Both the position numbers and the translations under genes were made by a program. Positions 28,420 to 36,951 of a DNA stretch of 64,000 nucleotides are shown one piece after another (positions within the stretch are counted from its first letter, which is position 1; each line of letters starts with the position of its first letter). The notes beneath the pieces are model-generated. The model saw only the letters and a program-made list of their open reading frames with translations. It had not been told where the DNA came from and searched no databases. The DNA is from JAJRPT01 sp965661945 (lineage in GTDB: Bacteria; Bacteroidota; Ignavibacteria; Kapaibacteriales; UBA2268). The stretch covers positions 248,001 to 312,000 of the forward strand of contig CBFIFP010000002.1 in the NCBI GenBank assembly GCA_965661945.1, written 5' to 3'.

Positions 28420-30111
28420 ATGAAACTATTACTTTTGCTTTTATTATCAAGTCTTTTTATTTTAAAAGCTTCTGATAAAAAATTTGTTGATGCAGAGTTT
28501 TATAGAAAAAGTATAACAATTGTACCAATTGCAGTTGGGGGATCTAGTAATTACGAAGATACCTTTATCAAGTCAGTCAATAATCTTGAAATAAATAAAA
28601 GATACGATTACAATTATTTAGACAAAAATAAAATCAAATCTTTAAGTACAAAACTTAACAAAATTAATTTTACAATTGATTCTGCTGAAACAAAGAATCT
28701 TATATCTGAGATTAAAAAATATATCAAAGAAACAATTTTAGTTGATATTTTAACATCTGCTACAAATATTGATTCACTAAATAACAGGTTCGAAAGATCT
28801 CAAAAAAGTATAGGAGTATCAGCTTCTTCAAAAGAAAAGATTTCAAATTTTACTATTGAAGATGCATATAAATTTTATAATGGAACTTACATAAGTTTAC
28901 CTATTCTATATGAAGAAGAAAGAGATCAAACAAATAAATCTTTAACAACAAGAGCTTCATTGTATTGGTTTAGGGTAAATATTGATAGTGTAACAAGTTG
29001 GGATGGATATATGCCAAATATTGATCAAGTAAATCTTGATTTAATAGAATATGATAAAATAAGTGGAATTTTTACAGAGACAAAATTAAATACTTCGGAC
29101 AAAGATCCTGATTTTAAATTAACTCCAATGGAAAGAGCTTTAAAAGCTTTATCCGAGAATATATTAGTTAGTTCTTATACAATTGATGATTTTAAATTAA
29201 GAGGTGTAATACAAAATGTCACACCTATAATCACATTGGATTTAGGAAATAGAGAAGATGTTAAATTAGATGATGCATTTCTTATTTATGAAAATAAAAT
29301 TGATAAAGAGAATAAAACTTTTTCGGAATATGTAGGTTTTGGTAGAGTTGAAAAAGTTGGTGATAACAATGCTAATGTTGAAAATAGGAGTACATTATAT
29401 CCTATAATTGGTTCATATGATCAAGGGTTTACTGCAGTTTCCCATTCTCAAATAATTGATATAGTTGCTAATATAGGCTATGGTCTTATTAATATACCTC
29501 AAACAGTTGGATCTGGTTTACCTATAATTGGAGATGGACCTATTTTTAAAGATGATGTTTCGAGTGCATTAAACTTAGGTTTAGGTTTTTATTATAATAC
29601 TGCACCATTAAGTAATATCAGTCAACTTTTTGCAGGCATTAATGTTTCTATTGGTATCCCATTAGCTGAACAAAACACAGATATTGACAATGAATATTTA
29701 ACATTAAACCCAACAACGACTTTAGAAGTCAATCTTGCAGTCATGAAGAAATTTTGGATTTCTAGAATGAATTTATTTACAGAACTAGAATTTGGGATTA
29801 ACACATTAAGGTTTACTGGTGGATACCCTGACGGTGATTGGGAAATAAATTTAGGATATAATTATGGAATAGGACTAAATATTGGTGGTGAATATGCAAT
29901 AACTAAAGATTTAAATTTTGCATTTCAAGCTGGTTATAGATATGTTTTACCAGTTACAGAAATTGTTTTGATGGTTGATGGAGAAGAGGAAGCAAAGTAC
30001 CCTAAGGATTTATCCGAGGAGTATTTTGAAGAAACAGGACTTAATGATTTAGTATTAGGTGGATTGAGATTTGAAATGAGAGTGAGTTACAGTTTACAAA
30101 AATTATTTTAA
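28420..30111 (+). CDS. Secreted envelope protein, FlgT_C-like segment plus beta-barrel-like C-terminus
   Basis: 563 residues with a signal peptide (MKLLLLLLLSSLFILKA). Residues 250-310 (ITLDLGNREDVKLDDAFLIY... VGFGRVEKVG...) resemble the beta-sandwich seen at the C-terminus of FlgT-type proteins, where an element 'like DxGxxxGVKxGDxFxVY' precedes 'GxVxV'. The last 200 residues are alternating strands ending SLQKLF, consistent with an outer-membrane barrel. It is the first gene of a tight four-gene operon (gaps 9, -4 and 1 nt). The role is unknown; the FlgT comparison is by eye and tentative. Confidence 0.55.
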   Translation: MKLLLLLLLSSLFILKASDKKFVDAEFYRKSITIVPIAVGGSSNYEDTFIKSVNNLEINKRYDYNYLDKNKIKSLSTKLNKINFTIDSAETKNLISEIKKYIKETILVDILTSATNIDSLNNRFERSQKSIGVSASSKEKISNFTIEDAYKFYNGTYISLPILYEEERDQTNKSLTTRASLYWFRVNIDSVTSWDGYMPNIDQVNLDLIEYDKISGIFTETKLNTSDKDPDFKLTPMERALKALSENILVSSYTIDDFKLRGVIQNVTPIITLDLGNREDVKLDDAFLIYENKIDKENKTFSEYVGFGRVEKVGDNNANVENRSTLYPIIGSYDQGFTAVSHSQIIDIVANIGYGLINIPQTVGSGLPIIGDGPIFKDDVSSALNLGLGFYYNTAPLSNISQLFAGINVSIGIPLAEQNTDIDNEYLTLNPTTTLEVNLAVMKKFWISRMNLFTELEFGINTLRFTGGYPDGDWEINLGYNYGIGLNIGGEYAITKDLNFAFQAGYRYVLPVTEIVLMVDGEEEAKYPKDLSEEYFEETGLNDLVLGGLRFEMRVSYSLQKLF

Positions 30112-30120
30112 GGTAGGAAA

Positions 30121-30600
30121 ATGAAAAAAAGCATAATAATATTATTATTTACAGCTTTCTTTTTTATATCATGTTCAAGTGTGAAAGAACCGAGAGTATT
30201 ACCAAAATCTAATGAAATAGAGTGTATCGAAAGCGTTCAAGGGAATAGTTACAAATATCTGGCTTGGGGATTTGGATACAATAATGCAGAGGCAGAGGAA
30301 GATGCTTTAAAAGCAGCGGTATATGCTGCTATGATATCTGGAGGTGCTGGTAATTGTACATCGTTGTTGGATACAGAAGAAATATCAAAATATAAAGAAT
30401 TTATATATGACTTCTTTAAAAAAGGAACCTGGTATGAATTTGTAATAAATACCAATAAAGGTTATATAAATCCTAATTACAGACTAAAAACAGAAAGTGG
30501 TGAGATTAAATTAGGTGTGGAAGTAATTGTTAAGACAAAAGAATTAAGGGAATATTTAATTCTACAAAAAATTATTCAAAAAACAATGTATGGGTTATGA
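30121..30600 (+). CDS. LPP20-like lipoprotein
   Basis: 159 residues; lipobox FISC gives acylated Cys18. The segment AWGFGYNNAEAEEDALKAAV resembles the G-x-G...A..DA...A core of LPP20/FlgP/FlgT-N-like lipoproteins, in which an alanine-rich helix packs on a small sheet. It is the second gene of the envelope operon; its stop overlaps the next ATG by 4 nt (ATGA), implying translational coupling. Function unknown; it probably sits on the outer membrane with its neighbours. Confidence 0.6.
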   Translation: MKKSIIILLFTAFFFISCSSVKEPRVLPKSNEIECIESVQGNSYKYLAWGFGYNNAEAEEDALKAAVYAAMISGGAGNCTSLLDTEEISKYKEFIYDFFKKGTWYEFVINTNKGYINPNYRLKTESGEIKLGVEVIVKTKELREYLILQKIIQKTMYGL

Positions 30601-31439
30601 AAGAAATGATTCTATTAATTTTATTATTAAATTTTGGGATTCTTAAATCCCAGAATGATGTTGCACAACCAACAATTGCAGTTTTACCAAAATCTACTCC
30701 AGAAAAGGATGCCATTACTCTTTTAAGTGATGGAAACTCTAAGGAATCAAAAGCTTCTATTGCAATAGGTCAAATACTAAATGAAAGACAGTTAGTGGTA
30801 ATAAACCCTGAACAAGCAATAAATAATTTTGATATTTTAAGGGCACAAATGCCAGGATTAAATTCCGATAATAATGCAATGATTGCTTCTGCATCAGGAG
30901 TAGATATATATTTTGAATTTTCGGTTGAAGTTGTAGAAGTAGGACCTGCAAGAAAAGTAGTTGTGGATATAAAGGTTTTTGAAGTTGCCACTGCCCTTTT
31001 ATTAGGGCAAGGTGGTGGTTCAAGTGATGCAGTTATGCCACCAAACAACGACATTGGTTCTCTTACAAAGATTGCTGCAAGAAATGGTATGGATAGAATA
31101 TTGGAAAGTATTAGACAATATTGGAAAGAAGTCCCTAATAAAGGGAAGCCAATTACTTTAATATTGAATTTTACTAATTATGAAATAAACTCTGAGTTAC
31201 CTTCAGGTGATTATTTTGATGAAGTTCTAGAAGACTGGATTCAAGAAAACTCATTTTCGTACAAAATTGGAATGACTACTGCAAATACTTTAAATTTTAG
31301 TTATATAAGGGTAGATCCTGTTAAATATGATAGTCCTAGAAGGTTTGGAAGTGCATTAAGAAAGTATTTAAAAGATTCACATAGTATTTCTGTGGATTTA
31401 CAGTCAACTGGAAAATCACTAAGAATACAGGAGAAATAA
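30597..31439 (+). CDS. Secreted DUF6175-like / TolB-N-like envelope protein
   Basis: 280 residues with a signal peptide (to about residue 20). PTIAVLPKS opens a domain with QILNERQLVVINPEQ and GVDIYFEFSVEVVEVGP, the pattern of the nucleotide-free TolB-N/CsgG-like fold that is often found in DUF6175 and LpoB-type envelope proteins. A second small domain follows after KGKPITLILNF. The family name is my best guess. It is translationally coupled to the LPP20-like lipoprotein, so the products probably act together at the outer membrane. Confidence 0.5.
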   Translation: MKEMILLILLLNFGILKSQNDVAQPTIAVLPKSTPEKDAITLLSDGNSKESKASIAIGQILNERQLVVINPEQAINNFDILRAQMPGLNSDNNAMIASASGVDIYFEFSVEVVEVGPARKVVVDIKVFEVATALLLGQGGGSSDAVMPPNNDIGSLTKIAARNGMDRILESIRQYWKEVPNKGKPITLILNFTNYEINSELPSGDYFDEVLEDWIQENSFSYKIGMTTANTLNFSYIRVDPVKYDSPRRFGSALRKYLKDSHSISVDLQSTGKSLRIQEK

Positions 31440-31440
31440 A

Positions 31441-32220
31441 ATGAAATATATATTAATAATAATTTTCACTTTGAATTTAAATGCACAACTTACAGTTGGT
31501 TCATTTGTTGAACCAAATGATCTGCTTGATGAAAACTCTAGTAATTTATTAAAAAGTAAAATATATTCAATTTATTCAGAGAATAGAATTGAAGTAACAC
31601 AATATTATAACCCTGTAGTAACTGTTGCCATCTATAATGAATATGAAATTTCAAAACTTGAAGGAATGAGAAGAACATATAGTGTTAATGGAAATGTAAC
31701 TCTCAAAGTTGTATTTAGTGGAAATAAAGAAGCAATATTATCAACAATTTCATTTGATGTAAATGGTGTAGGTGTAAATGAAAAGGTTGCAAGAAATAAT
31801 GCTTTTAAATCATTAAAAATAAACAAAACTGAAATCGAAAAATTTATTAAAAACACTAACGATAATTATAAAAAAAGTGTAGTTCAATTTTCTGAACAAA
31901 AAATTAAAGAAGCAAAAGGTTTTATATTGAAAGAAAATTTTGATCTAGCAATTAATTCTCTATTGGAGATACCAGTTAATGATGATAATAAAAGCGAAAT
32001 CACTAAAATCTTTAAAACAATTGAAGAAAAAGTAAATACATACAAAACAAAAAAAACCGAAGAAAAGAATAAAATTCTTGAAATGCAATATGATCTAATT
32101 AAATCAAAGATTGACAGTGATACAAAATTAAATGAAAGATTAATCGAAAAAAATAAAATGGAATATCAAGAAAGATTAGCTGAAGAAAGATACCTTAAAA
32201 TGTGGATGTTAAATAGATAA
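31441..32220 (+). CDS. Secreted protein with C-terminal coiled coil
   Basis: 259 residues with a short signal peptide (MKYILIIIFTLNLNA). The N-terminal 120 residues form strands ending in VARNNAFKSLKINK, again like the LPP20-type helix; residues 140-255 are charged and helical, with long Lys/Glu stretches predicted as a coiled coil. It is the last gene of the operon, 1 nt after the previous stop. No recognised family. Confidence 0.5.
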   Translation: MKYILIIIFTLNLNAQLTVGSFVEPNDLLDENSSNLLKSKIYSIYSENRIEVTQYYNPVVTVAIYNEYEISKLEGMRRTYSVNGNVTLKVVFSGNKEAILSTISFDVNGVGVNEKVARNNAFKSLKINKTEIEKFIKNTNDNYKKSVVQFSEQKIKEAKGFILKENFDLAINSLLEIPVNDDNKSEITKIFKTIEEKVNTYKTKKTEEKNKILEMQYDLIKSKIDSDTKLNERLIEKNKMEYQERLAEERYLKMWMLNR

Positions 32221-32542
32221 TAATTTTTACTTTTACTAATATTAGCCTTAATTTTATATTAAATTAGGGCTAATATGTAAAACAATTATCAATTCAATTT
32301 TATTATTCCTGATTCAATCCTTTTTGAACCAAATAGTAGAACTAATAAAGCTAATGAAGCTTTACAAAAATCTTAATTACCTTTATTTTAATCATTTCTA
32401 AAAATATTAGATTTATCAAATATACCTATTTTGGGGTATTTCATTTGAATATATGTTGCTGTAATTTTGCAGAAGTAAAAATACCAAATTAAATACTTTA
32501 GTATTACATTTATTATTTTTTAAATTTATTAATGGAGTTTTT
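32221..32542. other. Intergenic region with hairpin and duplicated promoter
   Basis: A long inverted repeat (ATTAGCC-T-TAATTT to AAATTA-G-GGCTAAT, 32241-32274) closes the operon but lacks a T-tract. The rest up to 32420 shows no gene. From 32421 it is the second copy of the promoter/leader. Confidence 0.55.
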
Positions 32543-32550
32543 ATGAGAAA
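32421..32550 (+). repeat. Duplicated promoter/leader, copy B
   Basis: Partner of 27321-27450 with six mismatches over 130 bp. Identity ends a few codons into the genes, so the two coding sequences are unrelated while their control regions are nearly identical. The leader inverted repeat here is ATACCAAA / TTTAGTAT, one base off. Confidence 0.9.
32422..32470 (+). promoter_or_regulatory. Promoter with operator copy B
   Basis: Operator ATACCTATTTTGGGGTAT at 32422-32439, a perfect ATACC-N8-GGTAT dyad, then exactly 22 nt, then TAATTTTG at 32462-32469. Same architecture as copies A and C. Confidence 0.7.
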
Positions 32551-33013
32551 GTTATATCTATTAGCAATGTTGCTTTTTTTAGCAACATTTTCCACATCAA
32601 ACTGTTTATCACAAACACATGTTTATCAAGGTGAATCAACAAGTAGAAGTAAGATTATTTATACATATGATGGAAAATATTTATATAGTGGTGAATCAAC
32701 AAGTAGAAGTAAGATTATTCATACATATGATGGAGAACATATATATCAAGGTGAATCAACAAGTAGAAGTAAGATTATTTATACATATGATGGAAAGTAT
32801 TTATACAGTGGTGAATCAACAAGTAGAAGTAAGATTATTCATACATATGATGGAGAACATATATATAGTGGTGAATCAACAAGTAGAAGTAAGATTATTT
32901 ATACATATGATGGAGAACATATATATAGTGGTGAATCAACAAGTAGAAGTAAGATTATAATGACAATATCAGGTAAAATTCCTAATGCAATTTTATTATT
33001 AATTGCAACATGA
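32543..33013 (+). CDS. Secreted 20-residue repeat protein
   Basis: 156 residues. A signal peptide (MRKLYLLAMLLFLATFS) is followed by six copies of a 20-residue unit, GESTSRSKIIYTYDGKYLYS, in which Y/H, KYLY/EHIY and S/Q alternate. Each unit can form two short strands with a turn, as in beta-solenoids or amyloid-like repeats; no catalytic residues are seen. The last unit degenerates and ends in a hydrophobic tail (ILLLIAT). The start follows GGAG in the duplicated leader, so it is probably controlled by the response regulator. No family recognised; a surface fibre or adhesive role is speculation. Confidence 0.75.
   Translation: MRKLYLLAMLLFLATFSTSNCLSQTHVYQGESTSRSKIIYTYDGKYLYSGESTSRSKIIHTYDGEHIYQGESTSRSKIIYTYDGKYLYSGESTSRSKIIHTYDGEHIYSGESTSRSKIIYTYDGEHIYSGESTSRSKIIMTISGKIPNAILLLIAT
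32630..32960 (+). repeat. 60-bp tandem repeat array within the coding sequence
   Basis: Five and a half nearly identical 60-bp units. DNA identity exceeds what the protein needs, since silent positions are also conserved, so the array is young or kept uniform by recombination. Alternation of two unit types gives a 120-bp higher-order period. The +1 frame stays open across the array (32619-32960), a by-product of repetition. Confidence 0.95.
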
Positions 33014-33162
33014 ATTTTATATAATTGATTTTTGATTTATTTTAAAAATAATAAAATTTAATACTAATTAAAGTTATATTAAAAACATTAAAAATGAATA
33101 TTTTCCAGTTTTAAAAAAATAAATTAATTAAAAAATAACTAAAAATTTACAAGGAATAAATA

Positions 33163-34890
33163 ATGTTTAAAATTATATTAATATTAATAGTTTTGTCAAT
33201 TACTATCTTTAGTAAGCAAGAAGCTATTATCTTAAAAGAAAACTATCATATGTTTATAGAAGATGAGCTTGTTTTCGATTTCTACGTTATTAATGTAGTT
33301 GATTTAGAATCATTATTAGGTGAAGCAACATCATCAAATGGTGAAAAGTTTAAATTAGAATTTAAACTTGATGATGAATATAAAACTAATGGTTCAGAAG
33401 TAAAAGTGATAGGTGTATTTAAAAACACTCCATATCCTGCAGAAGAACCAGATAAATATAAAATTGAGATTTCTTATGATAAAATCTCTACCCAATCTAA
33501 TCTTTATGTTTATAATACAATAATTGAAGAAGAAGTAAATAATCTAGGAATTCAGTTTGATAATCTTGCAACTTATGGAACAGATTTCTTTTTCCAATAT
33601 ACTCCTCCTTCTGGAAATAATATTGAAGCAAATCAATTTGCTATTTATTTTAAAACAGATGCAGATTCAAAAGATAGAGGAGCTTTGCCAGGACATAATG
33701 CTAATAGAAGTGATAGATTAACTTTCCCTCCTTCAGCATTCGAAGCTTCATTAGAGATTGTATGGATAAATCCAATTACAAAAAAAGAAGTAGCAATATT
33801 TCCTAAAAAAACTGTTAAAATAAGACCAACAACTCCAACAATTTCCACAAGCTTCTCTTCAGAATATATAGCAGGGGATGATGTATTAAGTTGTAGAATT
33901 TCAAATATTGAGTTAATAGCACCCTCACTCGGTGAATATAAATTATCTAAAGTTGACTTTAGTGTAGAAGTTGATGATTATGATGTAAAAGTCTTAACGA
34001 ATTACAAAATAATAGGGGAACCATCATTTAGAATAGATGATGATAATGCTGCTGTTGATTTTAAATATAATAATGCTACTGTTGATTTTAAAATAATGGG
34101 AGAACCCGCAAGAGATGGATGGGCTAAAGGAATAGTTGAATTAAAAATGACAGCAATAGCTATTAACCCTATAAATGGTGTAAAATCAGAACCAGTAAGA
34201 AAAACTTATTCTTTTAAAGTTAATAAAAAGATTGAAGAAGTAAAGGTTGATATTGTTAAAGATACACTAAATGAGAATGATTTATTAATTATGAACAAAT
34301 TTCCCAAAAATAAAAAAATTGAAATATATGAAATATTTAATAGTGAACAAATAAAAGATATTTTATTATTAGATAATCATTCTGGAAAAGAACATACCAC
34401 ATTCAAAGACTCCGAAGAAATTTTAGGACAAGTTTCTGATGAGATCAAACGATTTATTGAAGAATTAGCTTATAGGGATAAATTTATTAGTTTTGACAAA
34501 ATTCTAGAGCGTCTTTTTGAAAATGGCTTCGACGACATTCCAGAAACAGATATATTGATAAATGTTTATAATTATTATAGTTGGAAAAATATTAAAGCTA
34601 AAGAATTAGTTATGAAAGTATATGCTTTTACTACTCATACTTCAAATAATAATAAATCACCTAAGGAATTGATTGGATTAATTATAGTTGAATTACCAAT
34701 TGAAGAAGTTAGTTCAAATATTAATAAGAATTTTTATTATATATATTCTGATAATATTAAAGATACAAATGAATTAAAAAATATTAAGATTGACAAAAAT
34801 ATTTATAGTTATATTAATTTATTTGAATTGATAAATTCAAATTTAAATAATGACACAGTAATCTTAAGAAAAGTTATTGAGAAAAAATGA
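33163..34890 (+). CDS. Secreted protein of unknown function
   Basis: 575 residues. A hydrophobic N-terminus (MFKIILILIVLSITIFS) looks like a signal peptide. Residues 20-330 are mostly predicted strands, like several Ig-like modules, and include a local duplication around AAVDFKYNNATVDFKIMGEP. The last third is helical and charged. No T9SS tail, no catalytic motif, no family recognised. It lies in the island 150 nt after the repeat protein. Confidence 0.5.
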   Translation: MFKIILILIVLSITIFSKQEAIILKENYHMFIEDELVFDFYVINVVDLESLLGEATSSNGEKFKLEFKLDDEYKTNGSEVKVIGVFKNTPYPAEEPDKYKIEISYDKISTQSNLYVYNTIIEEEVNNLGIQFDNLATYGTDFFFQYTPPSGNNIEANQFAIYFKTDADSKDRGALPGHNANRSDRLTFPPSAFEASLEIVWINPITKKEVAIFPKKTVKIRPTTPTISTSFSSEYIAGDDVLSCRISNIELIAPSLGEYKLSKVDFSVEVDDYDVKVLTNYKIIGEPSFRIDDDNAAVDFKYNNATVDFKIMGEPARDGWAKGIVELKMTAIAINPINGVKSEPVRKTYSFKVNKKIEEVKVDIVKDTLNENDLLIMNKFPKNKKIEIYEIFNSEQIKDILLLDNHSGKEHTTFKDSEEILGQVSDEIKRFIEELAYRDKFISFDKILERLFENGFDDIPETDILINVYNYYSWKNIKAKELVMKVYAFTTHTSNNNKSPKELIGLIIVELPIEEVSSNINKNFYYIYSDNIKDTNELKNIKIDKNIYSYINLFELINSNLNNDTVILRKVIEKK

Positions 34891-34956
34891 TAATACATTT
34901 TTAAATTACTAAAAGTTAGATACTTAAATTTACTTAAATAAATGGGAGAGATTTAA

Positions 34957-36612
34957 ATGAATAAATTATTTCTTTTAATTTTAGTACTTTTAACTTGTGA
35001 AAGTGAAGTATATGGAAGAGATTATAAACTGAATCAATTAGAAAAAAAATTTGTTTATGAATTGTTAAATAAATACAAACAATTAGAATTATTAAGTGAT
35101 AACCTATTATGGGATGAATTAGATTCTATTGAAGAATTCTCAAATCGTCAAGAAGGGTCAAAAATTATTTCTCAGATTGGAGAATTATTTTATATAAACC
35201 AAGAACTTCTATCAAATGAGAGGTTCTTTGAGTATCTAATATTTATTTTAAGAAGAGATAGATTTAGTTTAGACTATTTTAGTTTAGACTATCTTTATAA
35301 TGAATATGGTATTGAGTATTTAGGCAATAAATTAACTAAAAAAGAAACAATAATGAACTTATTAGAGTTAAATATAAGGAATTTACTTTATTTATCTGAT
35401 GATTTCAAATTAGATAAAAGTTTTATGGAAACTATTGTTAAAAAAAATGGCTTGATGCTAAAGTATGCACATAAGGAACTTCAAGCAGATAGATGGATTG
35501 TATCTGAAGCTATAGAGAATGATGGTTTAGCGTTAGAGTATGCAAGCGAAGGACTTCAGAGTGATGAAGAAATAATATTAATAGCTGTAAAAAATGATGG
35601 TTTAGCGTTAGAATTTGCAAGTATTAGATTAAAAGATGATAATTATGTTGTGCTAACAGCAGTAAAAAATGATGGTTTAGCGTTAGAATTTGCAAGTCAA
35701 GAATTAAAAGCAAACAAATTGATTGTATTAAATGCAATATTGGAAAATTATAGAGCTTATCAGTTTATTTCTAATGAATTACGAAATGATAAATATTTAT
35801 TTTCAATAATTGTAGAGTTAATAAAATCTGAACATTACAGAAGGCGTAGTACTGATATCATAAGATTTGCTGGTGATTCCTTAATTACAGATGAAGATAT
35901 TTTTAAAATAATTTTAGATATTAATATTAGGTTAGTGGAATATTTCGATGTAGAGTTAAAGAGAGATGAAATTTTTCAAAAGAAATTAATAGAAAAAAAT
36001 CCTTTAGCGTTAAAATATATAGGTGAAAATTTTAAAGATGATAAAAAAGTTATCTTAAAGGCAGTTGAATTTCGAGGAAGACTTTTAGAATATGCCAGTG
36101 AAAAATTAAAAGATAATAAAGATGTTGTACTTAAAGCAATAAAAGATGATGGTATAGCATTAAAATACGCCAGTAAAAAATTAAAAGATGATAAAGATGT
36201 TGTACTAAATGCAGTAGTAAATAATGGTTTAGCATTAGAATATGCAAGTATTAGATTGAAAGAAGATAAAGAAATAGTATCAAAAGCAATAGAAGAAAGT
36301 CCTTTTGCTTTAGAATATGCAAGTGAAAAATTAAAAGATGATAAAGAAATAGTGCTAAAAGTTATAAAGAATAATGGTTTAGCGTTAGAATATGCAAGTG
36401 AAAAAATTAGGAAAGATAAAGATGTAGTACTAAAAGCAGTAGAAGAAAGTCCTTTTGCTTTAGAATATGCAAGTGAGAAAATTAGAGATGATAAAAAAAT
36501 TATGTTAAAATTAATTGAAAAAAATAAATACTTAGTTTTGTATATTTCAGAAAGATTAAGAAATGATGATGACATAATAAATGCTTTTATCAATCAAATT
36601 AATTTTTATTAA
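34957..36612 (+). CDS. Secreted DUF4116-repeat protein
   Basis: 551 residues with a signal peptide (MNKLFLLILVLLTCESEVYG). From about residue 160 onward there are at least ten repeats of about 24 residues with the pattern D-x-x-V-x-x-A-x-x-x-x-G-L-A-L-E-Y-A-S-x-x-L-x-x-D, the DUF4116 repeat (for example KNDGLALEFASIRLKDD). Such repeats are helical and occur mostly in large proteins of eukaryote-associated bacteria and protists; a signal peptide suggests export here. DNA repeats create a false antisense frame over the same region. GGGAGAG precedes the ATG. Confidence 0.78.
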   Translation: MNKLFLLILVLLTCESEVYGRDYKLNQLEKKFVYELLNKYKQLELLSDNLLWDELDSIEEFSNRQEGSKIISQIGELFYINQELLSNERFFEYLIFILRRDRFSLDYFSLDYLYNEYGIEYLGNKLTKKETIMNLLELNIRNLLYLSDDFKLDKSFMETIVKKNGLMLKYAHKELQADRWIVSEAIENDGLALEYASEGLQSDEEIILIAVKNDGLALEFASIRLKDDNYVVLTAVKNDGLALEFASQELKANKLIVLNAILENYRAYQFISNELRNDKYLFSIIVELIKSEHYRRRSTDIIRFAGDSLITDEDIFKIILDINIRLVEYFDVELKRDEIFQKKLIEKNPLALKYIGENFKDDKKVILKAVEFRGRLLEYASEKLKDNKDVVLKAIKDDGIALKYASKKLKDDKDVVLNAVVNNGLALEYASIRLKEDKEIVSKAIEESPFALEYASEKLKDDKEIVLKVIKNNGLALEYASEKIRKDKDVVLKAVEESPFALEYASEKIRDDKKIMLKLIEKNKYLVLYISERLRNDDDIINAFINQINFY

Positions 36613-36647
36613 CAAATGGAAAAACTATGAATTTTATTAATATAAAC

Positions 36648-36827
36648 TCAAAATGGATGATTAGGGTCTGAATTATCTTGAAAAGGATATGTGTATGCCC
36701 TTAATCTGTAATAACTTATGTTTGATAAATAATATTTTGCTTTATTATGATCGTTTATTGTAAGCCCTCTTGATTTGAGTTTTTCTAATTGCTCGTTTAG
36801 AGTAAGTGGATTTTTAGTACAATTCAT
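36648..36827 (-). pseudogene. Truncated Abi_2 (abortive infection AbiD/AbiF-like) gene
   Basis: From ATG 36827, 59 codons read NPLTLNEQLEKLKSRGLTIN, then KAKYYLSNISYYRLRAY and YPFQDNSDPNHPF before TGA. This is the start of the Abi_2 family (PF07751), which normally continues for another 200-250 residues with HEPN-like catalytic motifs. The remainder is absent; the frame ends 36 bp from the end of the DUF4116 gene. It should be non-functional. A structured element like abiF RNA lies just upstream. Confidence 0.75.
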
Positions 36828-36837
36828 TCGGTACCTC

Positions 36838-36895
36838 TAAAAACTCGAAAACCCACCGTGGTGCGCTGGATAAATCCAAGCGTGTTGAGTTTTAT
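36838..36895 (-). ncRNA. Candidate abiF-type structured RNA
   Basis: On the minus strand, directly upstream of the Abi_2 fragment: outer stem AAAACTC / GAGTTTT (36893-36887 with 36846-36840), inner hairpin CGCTTGGAT-TT-ATCCAGCG and a small ACC/GGT hairpin, ending in GAGTTTTT. The segment is far more GC-rich than its surroundings. Rfam describes an abiF RNA motif upstream of Abi_2 genes; match here is by position and shape only. Confidence 0.55.
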
Positions 36896-36951
36896 TAATC
36901 ACATAAATAAGGAACATTTCAGTAAATTCCAAAATATTTTTAATTACTACC

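Noticed and set aside
32619..32960. 113-codon ORF in the +1 frame of the repeat gene
   Set aside because: It exists only because the 60-bp repeats keep the alternate frame open; no signal peptide, no ribosome site.
32630..32960. CRISPR array
   Set aside because: No spacers: the units are contiguous and in-frame coding repeats.
35976..36593. 205-codon antisense ORF opposite the DUF4116 gene
   Set aside because: Shadow of the in-frame repeats; low-complexity Ser/Leu/Phe composition and no start context.
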